Program-made: the position numbers and the translations under genes
The notes under the pieces: model-generated
Databases searched by the model: none
The model's input: only the letters and a program-made list of their open reading frames with translations
What the model was told of the DNA's origin: nothing
In this document: one piece after another, positions 25,769 through 36,411 of the stretch
Layout of the letters: the number at the start of each line of letters is the position of its first letter
Position numbering within the stretch: position 1 is the stretch's first letter
Assembly: GCF_937616625.2 (NCBI RefSeq)
Contig: NC_065573.1
Span: 5,409,001 to 5,473,000 of the forward strand
Reading direction: 5' to 3'
Source of the DNA: Mercurialis annua
Taxonomy: Eukaryota > Streptophyta > Magnoliopsida > Malpighiales > Euphorbiaceae
DNA length: 64,000 nt

Positions 25769-26323
25769 ATGGACAACATTGTTCGTACTCGTGCTCGTGC
25801 TGCGGCAGAGCAAGAAGCTGAGGCTGATGATGCGATTTCCATGGAAGTCGATCAGAACATACCACCAGTTCCGGCCAATGCTGGACGTGGTAGAGGTAGA
25901 GGTGCTGGCAGAGGTAGAGGTAGAGGCAGAGGAGCTGGTGCTGGTAGAGGTGGAGCTGGAGGACGTGGTGCAGCAGGTGTTCAGGCACCGGATGTGCAGC
26001 AGGCACCGAATGTGCAGCAGGCACCAGGGATGCAACAGGCACCGAATATGCAGGCGTTCGACTTCACTACTTTCTTGGCTGGGATTGTCGAGATGCAGAA
26101 TAATCAGGCTCTTTTACAGAATCAGTGTACTGTACTGGGTCAGTTAGCGCAGCAACAGCAACCTGAGGCTGGTGTTGTAGCTGGTATGGGTGGACTTGCT
26201 GGTGTCGGTCACATTCCGACAGACAGAGAATTGGTGATAACCTACACGAAGTTGAATCCGACTTCTTTTGATGGTACTGGGGATGCTCTTGATTTCTTGG
26301 AAGAGTTTGAGTACAATAGTTAG
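25769..26323 (+). pseudogene. gag: Gag, N-terminal part (ends at premature TAG)
   Basis: The frame opens at ATG 25769 (MDNIVRTRARAAAEQ) and is the start of the single Gag-Pol frame. Residues about 36-70 form an Arg-Gly-rich stretch (GRGRGRGAGRGRGRGRG and similar) that could bind RNA. Residues 72-95 are four QAPxxQ hexapeptides encoded by an 18-bp minisatellite. After about residue 150 comes the conserved capsid-like start (LNPTSFDGTGDALDFLEEFE) typical of plant gypsy Gag. A TAG at 26321-26323 interrupts the frame, and the capsid sequence continues directly after it in the same frame. Gag would form the cytoplasmic particle that packages the element's RNA. Confidence 0.88.
25982..26053 (+). 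repeat. 18-bp minisatellite in gag (4 copies)
   Basis: Four in-frame 18-bp units beginning CAGGCACC encode QAPDVQ, QAPNVQ, QAPGMQ and QAPNMQ. Being a multiple of three, changes in copy number would keep the frame. Confidence 0.85.
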
Positions 26324-27010
26324 AGAATTCAAGCTACTGATCGTCAATCAGTGATGCTTGTGGAGATGTCGCTGAAGGGTCCAGCCAAGGACTGGTTTTG
26401 CGATAACATCAGACCAGATATGGCTACATTGTCTTGGGCTGATTTTGTGACAAGGTTCAGAGGTTATTATCTACCTTTCTCTGTTACTGAGAATTTCAGA
26501 GAAAAGCTGCTGAGTTTGAAGAAAGGGGATAGATCAGTGACAGACTACACTACCGAGTTTGTCTGTTTGGGGCGGTTTGCTACAGATCTACAAGGTGATC
26601 GTGGGCGAGTGAACGACCGCTATATCAGGGGTTTAGGCTCGGAATTTCTTCCTTTGCTGATAGGGGAAGACATGGAGTTTGCTCGGATAGTGGACAGTGC
26701 TCGACGGATGGAGAATTCGTTGATTCAGTTTGGGACGATCTCTGACCCTTTCCAGAATCAGAAGGGAAAGAGTGATGTTCCTAGTGTGGGGCAACAGGCC
26801 CCAGTGCAGCATGGTAGTTGGAACTACTACAGTGGCTCTTCTCAGGCCAATAAGGGGAGTCGCCGTACTCACAACAAAGGGAGGCATAGTGCTAGGAGTG
26901 CTCCGTACAGCTCCAGTAGCAGTGGGAGTAACCGTGGTTTAGGACGCGGGTACAGTGGTGGATCGAACATTCCGTTCTGCCAGAATTGCAAACGCAGGCA
27001 CTATGGTTAG
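26324..27010 (+). pseudogene. gag: Gag, capsid-like C-terminal part (between two TAG stops)
   Basis: In the same frame as the N-terminal part. It carries the retrotransposon Gag core, with landmarks MSLKGPAKDWF, WADFVTRFRGYYLP and DRSVTDYTTEFVCL. This is a family signature of plant Ty3/gypsy Gag. A basic Ser/Gly-rich linker follows (NRGLGRGYSGG), then the first Cys pair (FCQNCKRRHYG). A second in-frame TAG at 27008-27010 falls inside the Cys-rich region, and the frame resumes immediately after it. No frameshift is seen between the pieces. Confidence 0.88.
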
Positions 27011-28714
27011 TGTCAGTTAGCTCCTGGAGGTTGTTTTTCTTGTGGCCAGCCGGGTCATTTTTCCAGGGAGTGTCCGACATCTGGGCAGCAGATGTCTAAC
27101 TCCAGTGTGGTGCAGTCATCTTATCAGCAGCAGAGACCTGCGTTTACACAGTCTGTAGGGTACTCTCAACCTGCAGCATATTTTGGTGGCCAGCGGGGCC
27201 GTGGTTCTGGAGGTAGAGGTTTTGGTGGCCGTGGTAACGGCGGTAGAGGTTCCAACAGTTATGGTACTGGGCAGAGTTCGCAGCAGCCACAGGGTCAGGC
27301 CAGAGTGTTCGCACTTACTCCTCAGGATGCGCGTGCATCAAATGCTGTGGTGCAAGGTACCATTCCGATTTCTTTTACTGATGCTTTGGTATTATTTGAT
27401 GCGGGTGCAACCCTGTCTACATGTTTTGCTGGGAAATTGGGTATGGCACCATCTATTTTGAGTGAACCTCTAGTTGTGTCTACACCTATGTCTGAAGGTG
27501 TAGTAGTGGACGTCGTTTATCCTTCTTGTCCAATGGTTATTCAGGGTAGAGAATTATGTGATGATTTGATTATGCTTGACGTTCTTTCTTTTGATGTCAT
27601 CTTGGGGATGGATTGGCTGTCGCGCCATTATGCTTCTATTGACTGTCGAGGGAAGTCAGTCGAGTTTCGGATTCCGGGTGGTCTACCTTTTTCCTTTCAG
27701 GGAGAAAAGGCGGAGACACCTAAGAATCTGATTTCCGCCATCAAGTCGAAGTGGATGTTAGGCAAGGGTTGCCAGGGTTTCCTTGTTGTGGTTTGTGATT
27801 TGGAGGTTGATAGTGGTGATATGCATAGTGTTCCGATAGTGAATGAGTTCACTAATGTGTTTCCAGAGGAATTGCCTGGATTACCACCTGATCGTGATAT
27901 TGACTTTTGCATTGATGTGGTTTCTGCTACAGCTCCGATTTCGATACTGCCGTATCGGATGGATCCTTCAGAGCTGAAGGAGTTGAAGGACCAGTTACAA
28001 GAGTTATTGGATAGCGGGTTCATCAGACCGAGTACTTCTCCGTGGGGTGCTCCAGTCCTGTTTGTGAAGAAGAAAGACGGTTCCTTTCGACTGTGTATCG
28101 ACTACAGGCAGTTGAACAAGGCTACTGTCAAGAACAGATATCCTCTTCCTCGCATCGATGATTTGTTTGACCAGTTACAGGGTGCGAAGTGTTTTTCCAA
28201 GATTGATTTGAGGTCTGGGTATCATCAGCTTCGGATCCGTGATGCAGATGTGCCTAAGACTGCTTTTCGGACTCGTTATGGACATTTTGAGTTTCTGGTT
28301 ATGTCCTTTGGCCTGACAAATGCACCAGCAGCGTTTATGGATATGATGAACAGAGTGTTCAAGCCGTTTTTGGATCAATTTGTTATCGTCTTCATTGATG
28401 ACATTTTGATCTATTCTCGGAGTGAGGAGGAGCATGCTTACCATTTGAGGACTATACTACAGACGTTGCGTGAGCATCAGTTGTATGCTAAGTTCTCAAA
28501 ATGTGAGTTCTGGTTGGATCAGGTTACCTTTCTAGGACACGTGGTGTGGAAAGATGGGATCAAGGTTGATCCGAAGAAGATTGAGGCGGTTATGGATTGG
28601 CAGAGGCCAAGGTCAGTTACCGAGATCAAAAGTTTTCTGGGTTTAGCTGGCTACTATCGTCGGTTCGTGCAAGATTTCTCAAGAATATCTGCACCGTTGA
28701 CTAAACTGACATAG
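27011..28714 (+). pseudogene. pol: Gag zinc knuckle, protease and reverse transcriptase segment
   Basis: Open from 27011 to a TAG at 28712-28714. A CCHC knuckle ([15 protein letters not shown]-x2-C-x4-H-x4-C) at about 27035-27077 would bind element RNA. A second Arg-Gly-rich stretch follows (27182-27260). The aspartic protease core is [12 protein letters not shown] near 27386-27421; its triad is DAG where the family usually has DSG or DTG. Reverse transcriptase spans about 27950-28560: [15 protein letters not shown], the first catalytic Asp in [11 protein letters not shown] (about 28205), [10 protein letters not shown], and FIDD (28391-28402) as the polymerase metal-binding pair, followed by FLGHVV. 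A first ATG at 27092 is internal and not a real start. Confidence 0.93.
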
Positions 28715-30523
28715 AAGGGTGTTAAGTTTGAGTGGACTGACAAGTGGAAGGCGAGCTTTGAGAAGCTCAAGGAGATTTTGACTACAGCTCCGGTTTTGGC
28801 ATTGCCTTCTGGCATTGACGGTTTCACAGTGTATTGTGATGCGTCTCGGATTGGTTTGGGTTGCATTCTGATGCAACATGGACAGGTGATTGCCTATGCT
28901 TCCAGACAGTTGAAGAAGCATGAGGTGAATTACCCTACTCATGATTTAGAGTTGGCAGCTGTGGTTTTTGCGCTGAAAATCTGGAGGCATTATTTGTATG
29001 GTGCTACTTGTGAGATTTTCACTGATCATAAGAGTCTAAAGTATATCTTTGATCAGAGAGAATTGAACTTGAGACAGAGGAGGTGGTTAGAATTGCTGAA
29101 AGACTATGACTGTACTATTCGGTACCATCCTGGTAAGGCTAATGTGGTAGCCGATGCGCTGAGTCGCAAGTCTTCGGGCAGTTTGGCTCATATTTCTGAG
29201 ATTGGGCGTAGACCCATGGTTAGAGAGTGGCACATTTTGATAGCTTCGGGCTATGGTTTTCAGATTTCTCAGGCTGGTTGTTTGTTAGCTCAGTTGCAAG
29301 TGCAACCTGTTTTGATTGATCGGATCAAAGCTTTACAAACTGAGGATCCAAAGTTGAAACGGATTATTGAGGAGATTCAGCAGGACAGTAATTCTGAGTT
29401 TACTTTTATGGATGGTGTTCTGAGACATTGTTCGAGACTGTGTGTTCCGGATTCAGATGGTTTGAGGGACCAGATTCTGGAGGAAGCGCACAAGTCTGCT
29501 TACAGTGTTCATCCGGGTTCTACTAAGATGTACCATGATCTTAAGGGTACCTACTGGTGGAGCGGGATGAAGAAGGATGTCGCTGAGTATGTTTCTAAGT
29601 GTCTGACGTGCCAGCAGGTGAAGCTGGAGCATCAAAGGCCTTTTGGCTATCTGCAGCCACTACTTATTCTAGAGTGGAAGTGGGAGCGGATTGCCATGGA
29701 TTTTGTGGTTGGATTACCACGTACTCGACAGGGGTACGATTCCATCTGGGTGATAGTTGACCGTATGACCAAGTCAGCTCATTTCCTTCCGATTAAGGTT
29801 TCGTATACTGCTTCGAGGTTGGCTCAGTTATACATCGACCGGATTGTCAGTTTGCATGGTGTACCGGTTTCTATTGTTTCAGACATAGGATCTGTGTTTA
29901 ATTCGAGGTTCTGGAAAGCCTTACAGGAATCCTTGGGTTCTCGGTTGGATTTCAGTACAACTTTTCATCCTCAGACTGACGGTCAGTCTGAGAGGACTAT
30001 TCAGACGTTGGAGGATATGCTCAGGAAGTGTGTTCTCGATTTTTGGGGTAGCTGGGATACTCATTTTCCGTTGATTGAGTTTTCTTATAACAACAGTTAC
30101 CACGCGAGTATCGAGATGGCGCCGTATGAGGCTTTGTACAGGCGCAAGTGTAGACCTCCTATCTGTTGGGAGGAGGTCGGAGAGCGTAAACTCTCGGGAG
30201 CGGAGATTATTCAGATTACCTCAGAGAAGGTACCGTTGATCAAACGGAGGTTAGAGACTGCTTTTAGTCGGCATAAGAGTTATGCTGATCCGAAGAGGAA
30301 AGACATTGAGTTTCATGTTGGTGATTTCGTGTTTCTTCGGGTTTCGCCTATGAAAGGCGTGGTTCGTTTTGGTGTCAAGGGAAAGTTGGCACCGAGGTAT
30401 ATTGGTCCTTATGAGATTTCAGAGAGGATTGGAGCTGTGGCTTATCGTCTGGTTCTGCCGCCAAACATGTCGTTAGTACATCCTGTGTTTCATGTTTCTA
30501 TGTTTGAGAAAGTGCATTTCTGA
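28715..30523 (+). pseudogene. pol: RNase H and integrase segment
   Basis: Continues the Gag-Pol frame after the third TAG. RNase H has its acidic residues in VYCDAS (28838), DLELAAVV (28949), FTDHKSL (29024) and VADALSRK (29153). Integrase begins with the HHCC zinc finger (His near 29489 and 29510, Cys at 29600 and 29609). The catalytic triad is Asp in AMDF (29699), Asp in VSDIG (29882) and Glu in GQSERT (29990), with D35E spacing. The GPY module ([12 protein letters not shown], Gly-Pro-Tyr at 30404-30412) follows. The frame ends at TGA 30521-30523 because a one-base shift near 30500-30505 moves the chromodomain into another frame. Integrase would insert the DNA copy into the genome. Confidence 0.93.
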
Positions 30524-30719
30524 TCCTTCGCACATGATTGTGCCTCAGAGTGTTGAGATTGACCAAGAGCTGTCCTATGAGGAACAGCCAGTTGAGATTG
30601 TTGATATGCAAGTGCGTAAATTGCGGAACAAGAAAATTCTGATGGTCAAAGTTCTCTGGCGCAATCATTCTGTTAAAGAATGTACTTGGGAGACTGAGTC
30701 GGATATGCGGAATCGCTAA
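30492..30719 (+). pseudogene. Integrase C-terminal chromodomain, out of frame
   Basis: The frame to TAA at 30717-30719 carries CISDPSHMI and then a chromodomain-like segment, VEIVDMQVRKLRNKKILMVK, followed by VLWRNHSVKECTWETESDM. This is the usual C-terminus of Tekay-type integrases, fused to the GPY region. It lies in a different frame from integrase, and a run of three T at about 30502-30504 suggests a one-base insertion. The ATG at 30492 is not a natural start. Chromodomains of this type are thought to steer integration to heterochromatin, which fits its position in satellite DNA. The aromatic cage residues of classic HP1 chromodomains are not evident. Confidence 0.85.
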
Positions 30720-30854
30720 CCTTTTCTTTTTCCGTGAGGTACGATATCTTGATTTCTGTGATTTTTATGATTTCTACTTGTGTTACGTATTGTTCTTGTG
30801 GTAATTGCTTATCGTGTTAAATTCGAGGACGAATTTTTAATTACTTGAGGAGAA
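30720..30854 (+). other. Element 2 3' untranslated tail with polypurine tract
   Basis: 135 bp between the chromodomain stop and the 3' LTR. It includes the conserved TTCGAGGACGAATTTTTAAT block (about 30821-30840) shared with element 1 and ends with the purine tract TTGAGGAGAA (30845-30854) that would prime plus-strand synthesis. Confidence 0.85.
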
Positions 30855-33723
30855 TGTAATATCCCGTAAAATTTTAATTTATTTTTTTTGTAATTTCCGA
30901 CAATTTACTGGCCGTTTTGAAGTAACTTCGATGTTAGCGGTTTGATTCGAGTTGGTTTGAATTGGGGTTGATTTTATTGGTTCAACCATTTTAATTTTTA
31001 ATTAAAAAGAAAAAAAAAAGGATTTTTCTGAATTCCCGTTCGAGAATTTGGATTCTCGAACAAGAATCCATTTTACCAGGGCTGGTCTCTTTCGAGACCA
31101 GGGATCTCGAACGAGAACCAAGCCCAAATGGGCTGTTCTCGTTCGAGAACGTAACAGCCCCTCGACCCTCTCGTCCAGCACACTTCGCACTCATTTTCGA
31201 CCCATTTCCTTTCATTATTTAAAGTCGACTTCTAAATGAAAAACCTAGATCACGCTGCAAACAAACCCTAGCCGTTTTCCTCTTGTTCATTCGCTTAGTA
31301 TCGAAGCTGTAATCGTCCTCCAAAGATCGTTGTTCGGTAAGTTTTCTTATTTCATGTGAATTCAGTTTTTGCGATTGAACGGCATTCCGTATTTTTTATT
31401 GTTCTTGCTCGTTTCTAGATCGAAATCAAAACCGTTTGATCTCAGACGTTCTAGACTCATATACCTTCGATTCCCCACCTCGTTTTCGTTGAACGGTACG
31501 TGATCGACCTCGTTTCCATTCGCCGTACGGTGTTCGTTTTTGAATTGAGTTAACTGTTAGTATTGGGGATGGTTTCTGCCGACCCCTTTCATGTTTCCTT
31601 AGCTATGTTACTGCTTCATTCATGTTGATAAACCTTTGTATGATTAGTTGTTACGGATTAGATCCAGTTTAATGGTTGTCTCGTTGATCTGAACGTTGTT
31701 CGTCGTTCATAATTATTCTCGGTAATAAACCTTAAGTTTCGTTTGTGTAATGTTTGTTTGTGATCATTAGCAAGTTGTCATTGTTTTGTTGATTGATGGG
31801 ATGAATTAGGGAGCCTTGAATCCATGAATGGTTCATTGTTGAATTCGGAAAATTAAGGAATAGGGTGGCGGGGTTGTTTGAGTTTGAATTGGAGAAGATG
31901 GTTGATTTCTCAATTTAGTCACCAAAGTCTTTTACTTAAATCACTTAAATCCTTTAAGTTTAACTTTACCTAATAACTTGGATTTTATTTTGATTTACAA
32001 ATTAAATATTTAAAACGATAATTAATTATAAATTTAGTTAATATAATTACCCGGGTAATTCTATTTAATTAAGTATATCAATTTGGCATGAAATTGGCTA
32101 AATTACAATTTAGCCCCTGAACTTGTTTTATAACTTAATTAAGTGTATCGTTGGTTGGTTATTCTATATTTTGATTTAAATATAAATAAAAGCAATTAAA
32201 TTGATTTTGGATATCAAATTGGCTAAAGTACAATTTAGTCCCTAATTGGCAAAAGTACAGTTTAGTCCCTAATTGGCTAAAGTGCAATTTAGTCCCTAAA
32301 ACTTTTATAAACTTAAAATGGTTAGATTTTTAGGGTGTAACTTGGGTTACTTGAAATTGAAGTTATTGAGTTCCACTTTTAAAATGGTTTATTATTTATG
32401 GAATTATTTTATAAATATAAACTCGGGTTTATATTTGAAAAACGTTTTGAGTTGGGTTAGACTTGGGTCACCCGACAAGTGAGGTTAGCTTGGTAGTTAA
32501 TGATAACTCGGCTAACCCACTATTTGGAAAATTAATTATTATTTAAAGATTATTAAATAATATTTATAAATTGGATTTTAAGCGTGAACTCAATAGACTT
32601 GTGTTAATTGAACGTTTATTACCTATTGGGTATTTTTGTGTGTTCTGGCTTGTTTTATTCCGACGTGTTAATTTGTGCTAGTCCTATTTGGTGTCTAGTA
32701 CTCTCTAGAGTTAGGGTCTATTTTTAATAATTGTTTTATTTGTCTAGACCCGTCTACTGTTCGTGCTTCAGAGGCGAGAACAAGGATTAGTTGCTTGCCG
32801 GTTATCACGTGGATTAGCAAGCAGTGAGTTTGTACTTACTATTTACCGCTTTATTAAGTAAATTGTTATTTTAGTATTAAATATATATATTGTACGTATA
32901 TTTCGAACTGTTTTTATATTATGGCTTCTAGTTGGAACATGCTACCTAATGGGCATCATTAGGACTGCGTGCGCACCGGTAATGATCTGGGAAAGGTAAT
33001 TATGGTAATGTGGTAACTCGGTGTGAGCATAGCTCTCGGGACCAAGTAGAGTAACTCGGTGTAGCTTAGCTCTCGGGACTCTAGTATAAGTGTGGTCAGT
33101 GATAACTCGGTGTAGCTCAGCTCTTGGGACCAGACCTGTTGGATTATGTTTATTTTTAGAATTATGGATTAGGGTTCCAACTATTATTCGTAATATCGTT
33201 ATTAAATGTTTTAAACGGTTTTAAAGGTTTTCCACTTAATAAATTTAGATAGTGGTATAAACTCATCTCAGTATATCTGACCCCGTTGTTTTCCCAATTT
33301 TCCCTAGGGTTATGATCTGAGAGAGTGTGGTGATCTCCGCATTTTACTTTTCCTCAGAGGTTCCATTTATTTTTGATAAACTGTAAAACTGTTATATTCT
33401 TATACCGCAGTAGTAACTAGACGTCTTTATTATTATTATATATTTTGTCGGATTGGTTCGACTGGTTATATTGCTTTGGCATGTTATATCATTTACATTG
33501 ATTTATGATAAATCTATATTAAACTCGGAATTTGACAAGCATGTTATATTAACTGTTGAATATTATAACTGCTAGATTTAGGCTGAAGTCTCGGTTGCCC
33601 CCGAGCATTGGTTTTCTGCAGGTTTATGTGTTTATATGTTAAATGAAAGGCTAGCTACGGGTTTCGGTACTACATTACCCATACCCTAGCGCCGGTCGCG
33701 ATTCATGAAAATGGGTCGTGACA
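30855..33723 (+). repeat. 3' LTR of element 2 (2869 bp)
   Basis: Matches the 5' LTR along its length with scattered substitutions and small indels. It differs in the A-run before the inverted repeats (an extra GAAAAA-type stretch near 31005-31020) and by several changes inside the inverted-repeat arms. It keeps a better TATA-like site, TATTTAAAG (31216-31224), than the 5' copy. It ends GTCGTGACA at 33723. Unexpectedly, the sequence after it is more of the element and not satellite. Confidence 0.95.
31216..31223 (+). promoter_or_regulatory. TATA-like box in 3' LTR of element 2
   Basis: TATTTAAA lies about 360 bp into the LTR, upstream of a leader with AAACCCTAGCCG. Element 3 has TATTTAAT at the matching place (41362-41369). 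The 5' LTR reads TTAGTTAAA here, which suggests its promoter is weakened. Confidence 0.45.
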
Positions 33724-33743
33724 AACTTGGTATCAGAGCTTTG
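33724..33743 (+). other. Extra primer-binding-site fragment after the 3' LTR
   Basis: AACTTGGTATCAGAGCTTTG repeats the first bases of the internal region (25428-25447) beyond the end of the 3' LTR. The next four bases (GTTT) fit both the internal sequence and satellite, and satellite is unambiguous from 33748. A normal insertion would go straight from GTCGTGACA into the target-site duplication. Confidence 0.9.
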
Positions 33744-34390
33744 GTTTGTAAACGTTTGGTTTAAATCGCAAAAAAGATGAAACATTTGGATTTGTTTTGT
33801 AACGTTTGTAAACGTTTGGCATAAATCGCTAAAAAGGTAAAACGTTTGGTTTTGTTTCGTAACGGTTGTAAACGTTTGGCTTAAATCACTAAAAAGGTGA
33901 GACGTCTGGTTTTGTTTCGCAACGTTTGGATTTGTTTCGTAACGTTGGGTTCGTAACGTTTTAAACGTTTGATTTTGTTTCGTAACGTTTGTAAAGGTTT
34001 GGCTTATATAGCTAAAAAGGTGAAATGTTTGGTTTTGTTTGTACCGTTTGTAAACGTTTGGCTTAAATCGCTAAAAAGGTAAAACGTTTGGTTTTGTTTC
34101 GTAACGTTGGTAAACGTGTGGCTTAAATTGCTAAAACAGTGAAACGTATGGATTTGTTTTGTAATGTTTGTAAACGTTTGGATTCAATCGCTAAAAAGGT
34201 GAAACGTTTGGATTTATTCCGTAACGTTAGTAACCGTTTGGCTTAAATTGCTAAAAAGGTGAAACGATTGGATTTGTTTCGTAACGTTAGTAAACGTTTG
34301 GCTTAAATTGCTAAAAAGGTGAAACGCTTAGATTTATTTCGTAACGTTTGTAAACATTTGGCTTAAATTGCTAAAAAGGTGAAATGTTTG

Positions 34391-36411
34391 TATTTGTTTC
34401 GTAACGTTTTAAACATTTGGCTTAAATCGCTAAAATGGGGAAACTTTTGAATCTGTTTCGTAACGTTTGTAAACGTTTGGCTAAAATCGCTAAAAATGTG
34501 GAAACGCTTGGATTTGTTTCGTAACGTTTGTAAATGTTTGGCATAAATAGCTAAACATGTTAAATGTTTGGATTTGTTTCGTAACGTTTTAAATGTTTGG
34601 CTTAAATCTCTATGGGGAAACGTTTGAATTTGTTTCGTAACGTTTGTAAACGTTTGGCTTAAATTGCTGAAAATGTGAAACGTTTGGATTTGTTTCATAA
34701 CGTTTGTAAAAGTTTGGCTTAAATCGCTAAAAAAGTAAAACATTTGGATTTGTTCCGTAACGTTTCAAAACGTTTGGCTTAAATTGCTAAAAAGGTGAAA
34801 CGCTTGGATTTGTTTCGTAACGTTTGTAATCGTTTGGCTTAAATTGCTAAAACGGTTAAACGCTTGGATTTGTTTCGTAACGTTTGTAAACGTTTGGCTT
34901 AAATAGCTAAAAAGGTGAAACGTTTGGATTTGTTTCGTAAAGTTTGTAAACATTTGGCTTAAATCACTAAAAAGGTGAAACGTTTGGTTTTGTTTTGTAA
35001 CCTTTGTAAACATTCTGCTTAAATCGCTAAAAAGGTGAAACGGTAGGATTTGTTTCGTAACATTATAAACGTTTGGATTTGTTTTGAAACGTTTGGATTT
35101 GTTTCGTAGCGTTTGTAAACGTTTGTCTTCAATCACTAAAAAGGTGAAACGTTTGGATTTGTTTCGTAAAGTTTGTGAACGTTTGGCTTAAATCACTAAA
35201 AATGTGAAAAATTTGGATTTCATTCGTTAAGTTTGCAAACGTTTGGTTTTGTTTCGTAACGTTTATAAACGTTTGACTTAAATCGCTAAAATGAAGAACC
35301 GTTTGTTGTTGTTGTGTAACGTTTGTAAACGTTTGGATTTGTTTCGTAACATTTTAAACATTTGGATTTGTTTTGTAACGTTTGTAAACTTATGGCTTAA
35401 ATCGCTTAAAAGGTGAAACGTTTGGTTTTGTTTCGTAACGTTTGTAAACGTTTGGCTAAAATTAATAAAAGGTGAAAACGTTTGGAATTGTTTCGTAACG
35501 TTTGTAAATGTTTGGCTTAAATCACAAAAAATGTGAAACATTTGGATTTGTTTCGTAACGTTTGCAAACTTTTGGTTTTGTTTCGTAACATTTATAAATG
35601 TTTGGCTTAAATCGCTAAATTGGGGAAACGTTTGGTGTTGTTTTGTAATGTTTGTAAACGTTTGGATTTGTTTTATAACGTTTTAAACGTTCGGTTTTGT
35701 TTCGGAACGTTTGTAAACGTTTGGCGTAAATTGCTAAAAAGGTGAAACGTTTTGTTTTGTTTCGTAACGTTTGTAAACGTTTGGCTTAAATTGCTAAAAA
35801 GGTGAAATGTTTGGATTTGTTTTGTAACGTTTCTAAACATTTGGCTTAAATCGCTAAAAAGATGAAACATTTGGATTTGTTTTGTAACGTTTCTAAACGT
35901 TTGGCTTAAATTGCTAAAAAGGTGAAACGTTTGGTTTTGTTTCGTAATGTTTGTAAACGTTTAGCTTAAATCCCTAAAAAGGTGAGACGTCTAGTTTTGT
36001 TTCGTATCATTTGTAAACGTTTGGATTTGTTTCGTAATGTTTTAAACGTTTGGTTTTGTTTCGTAACATTTGTAAACGTTTGGCTTAAATCGATAAAAAG
36101 GTGAAACGTTTGGTTTTGTTTCGTACCGTTTATAAACGTTTGGCTTAAATTGCTAAAAAGGTAAAACATTTGGTTTTGTTTTGTAACGTTGGTAAACGTT
36201 GGCTTAAATCGCTAAAAAAGTGAAACGTTTGGATTTGTTTTGTAACGTTTGTAAACGTTTGGGTTCAATCGCTAAAAAGGCGAAACGTTTGGATTTGTTG
36301 CGTAGCATTTGTAAACGTTTGGCTTAAATCGCTAAAAAAGTGAAACGTTTGGATTTGTTCCGTAACATTAGTAAACGTTTGGCTTAAATTTCTAAAAATG
36401 TGAAACGTTTG
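34391..36411 (+). repeat. Higher-order repeat unit, copy 1 (2021 bp)
   Basis: About 34 diverged 60-bp monomers form a unit that is repeated almost exactly in the next 2020 bp. The same odd monomers recur in the same order, for example CTCTATGGGGAAACG at about 34608 and 36629, and the AGACGTCT landmark. Only a handful of differences are visible between copies, against frequent differences between neighbouring monomers. Confidence 0.95.

Larger units (their letters stand above)
22572..33723 (+). mobile_element. Element 2: nearly complete Tekay/Del-like chromovirus (Ty3/gypsy)
   Basis: A long LTR retrotransposon with 5' LTR (22572-25427), tRNA-iMet primer-binding site, one Gag-Pol frame (25769 to about 30500), an out-of-frame chromodomain (to 30719), polypurine tract and 3' LTR (30855-33723). 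The order RT, RNase H, integrase places it in Ty3/gypsy. The C-terminal chromodomain, the GPY module and the LTR termini TGTAATATCCC/GTCGTGACA fit the Tekay/Del chromoviruses. The two LTRs look about 97-98% alike by eye, so the insertion is not very recent. Three in-frame TAG codons and a frameshift disable it. The left flank ends TTTCATAAC, and the expected 5-bp duplication is missing on the right. Confidence 0.95.

Noticed and set aside
25700..26042. Minus-strand Ser/Thr-rich and Leu/Tyr-rich open frames opposite gag
   Set aside because: Antisense shadows of the Arg-Gly-rich gag segment; the plus-strand frame has clear Gag homology.
22572..33723. Active, autonomous retrotransposon
   Set aside because: Three in-frame TAG stops, a frameshift before the chromodomain, LTR divergence of a few per cent, and a missing right target-site duplication.
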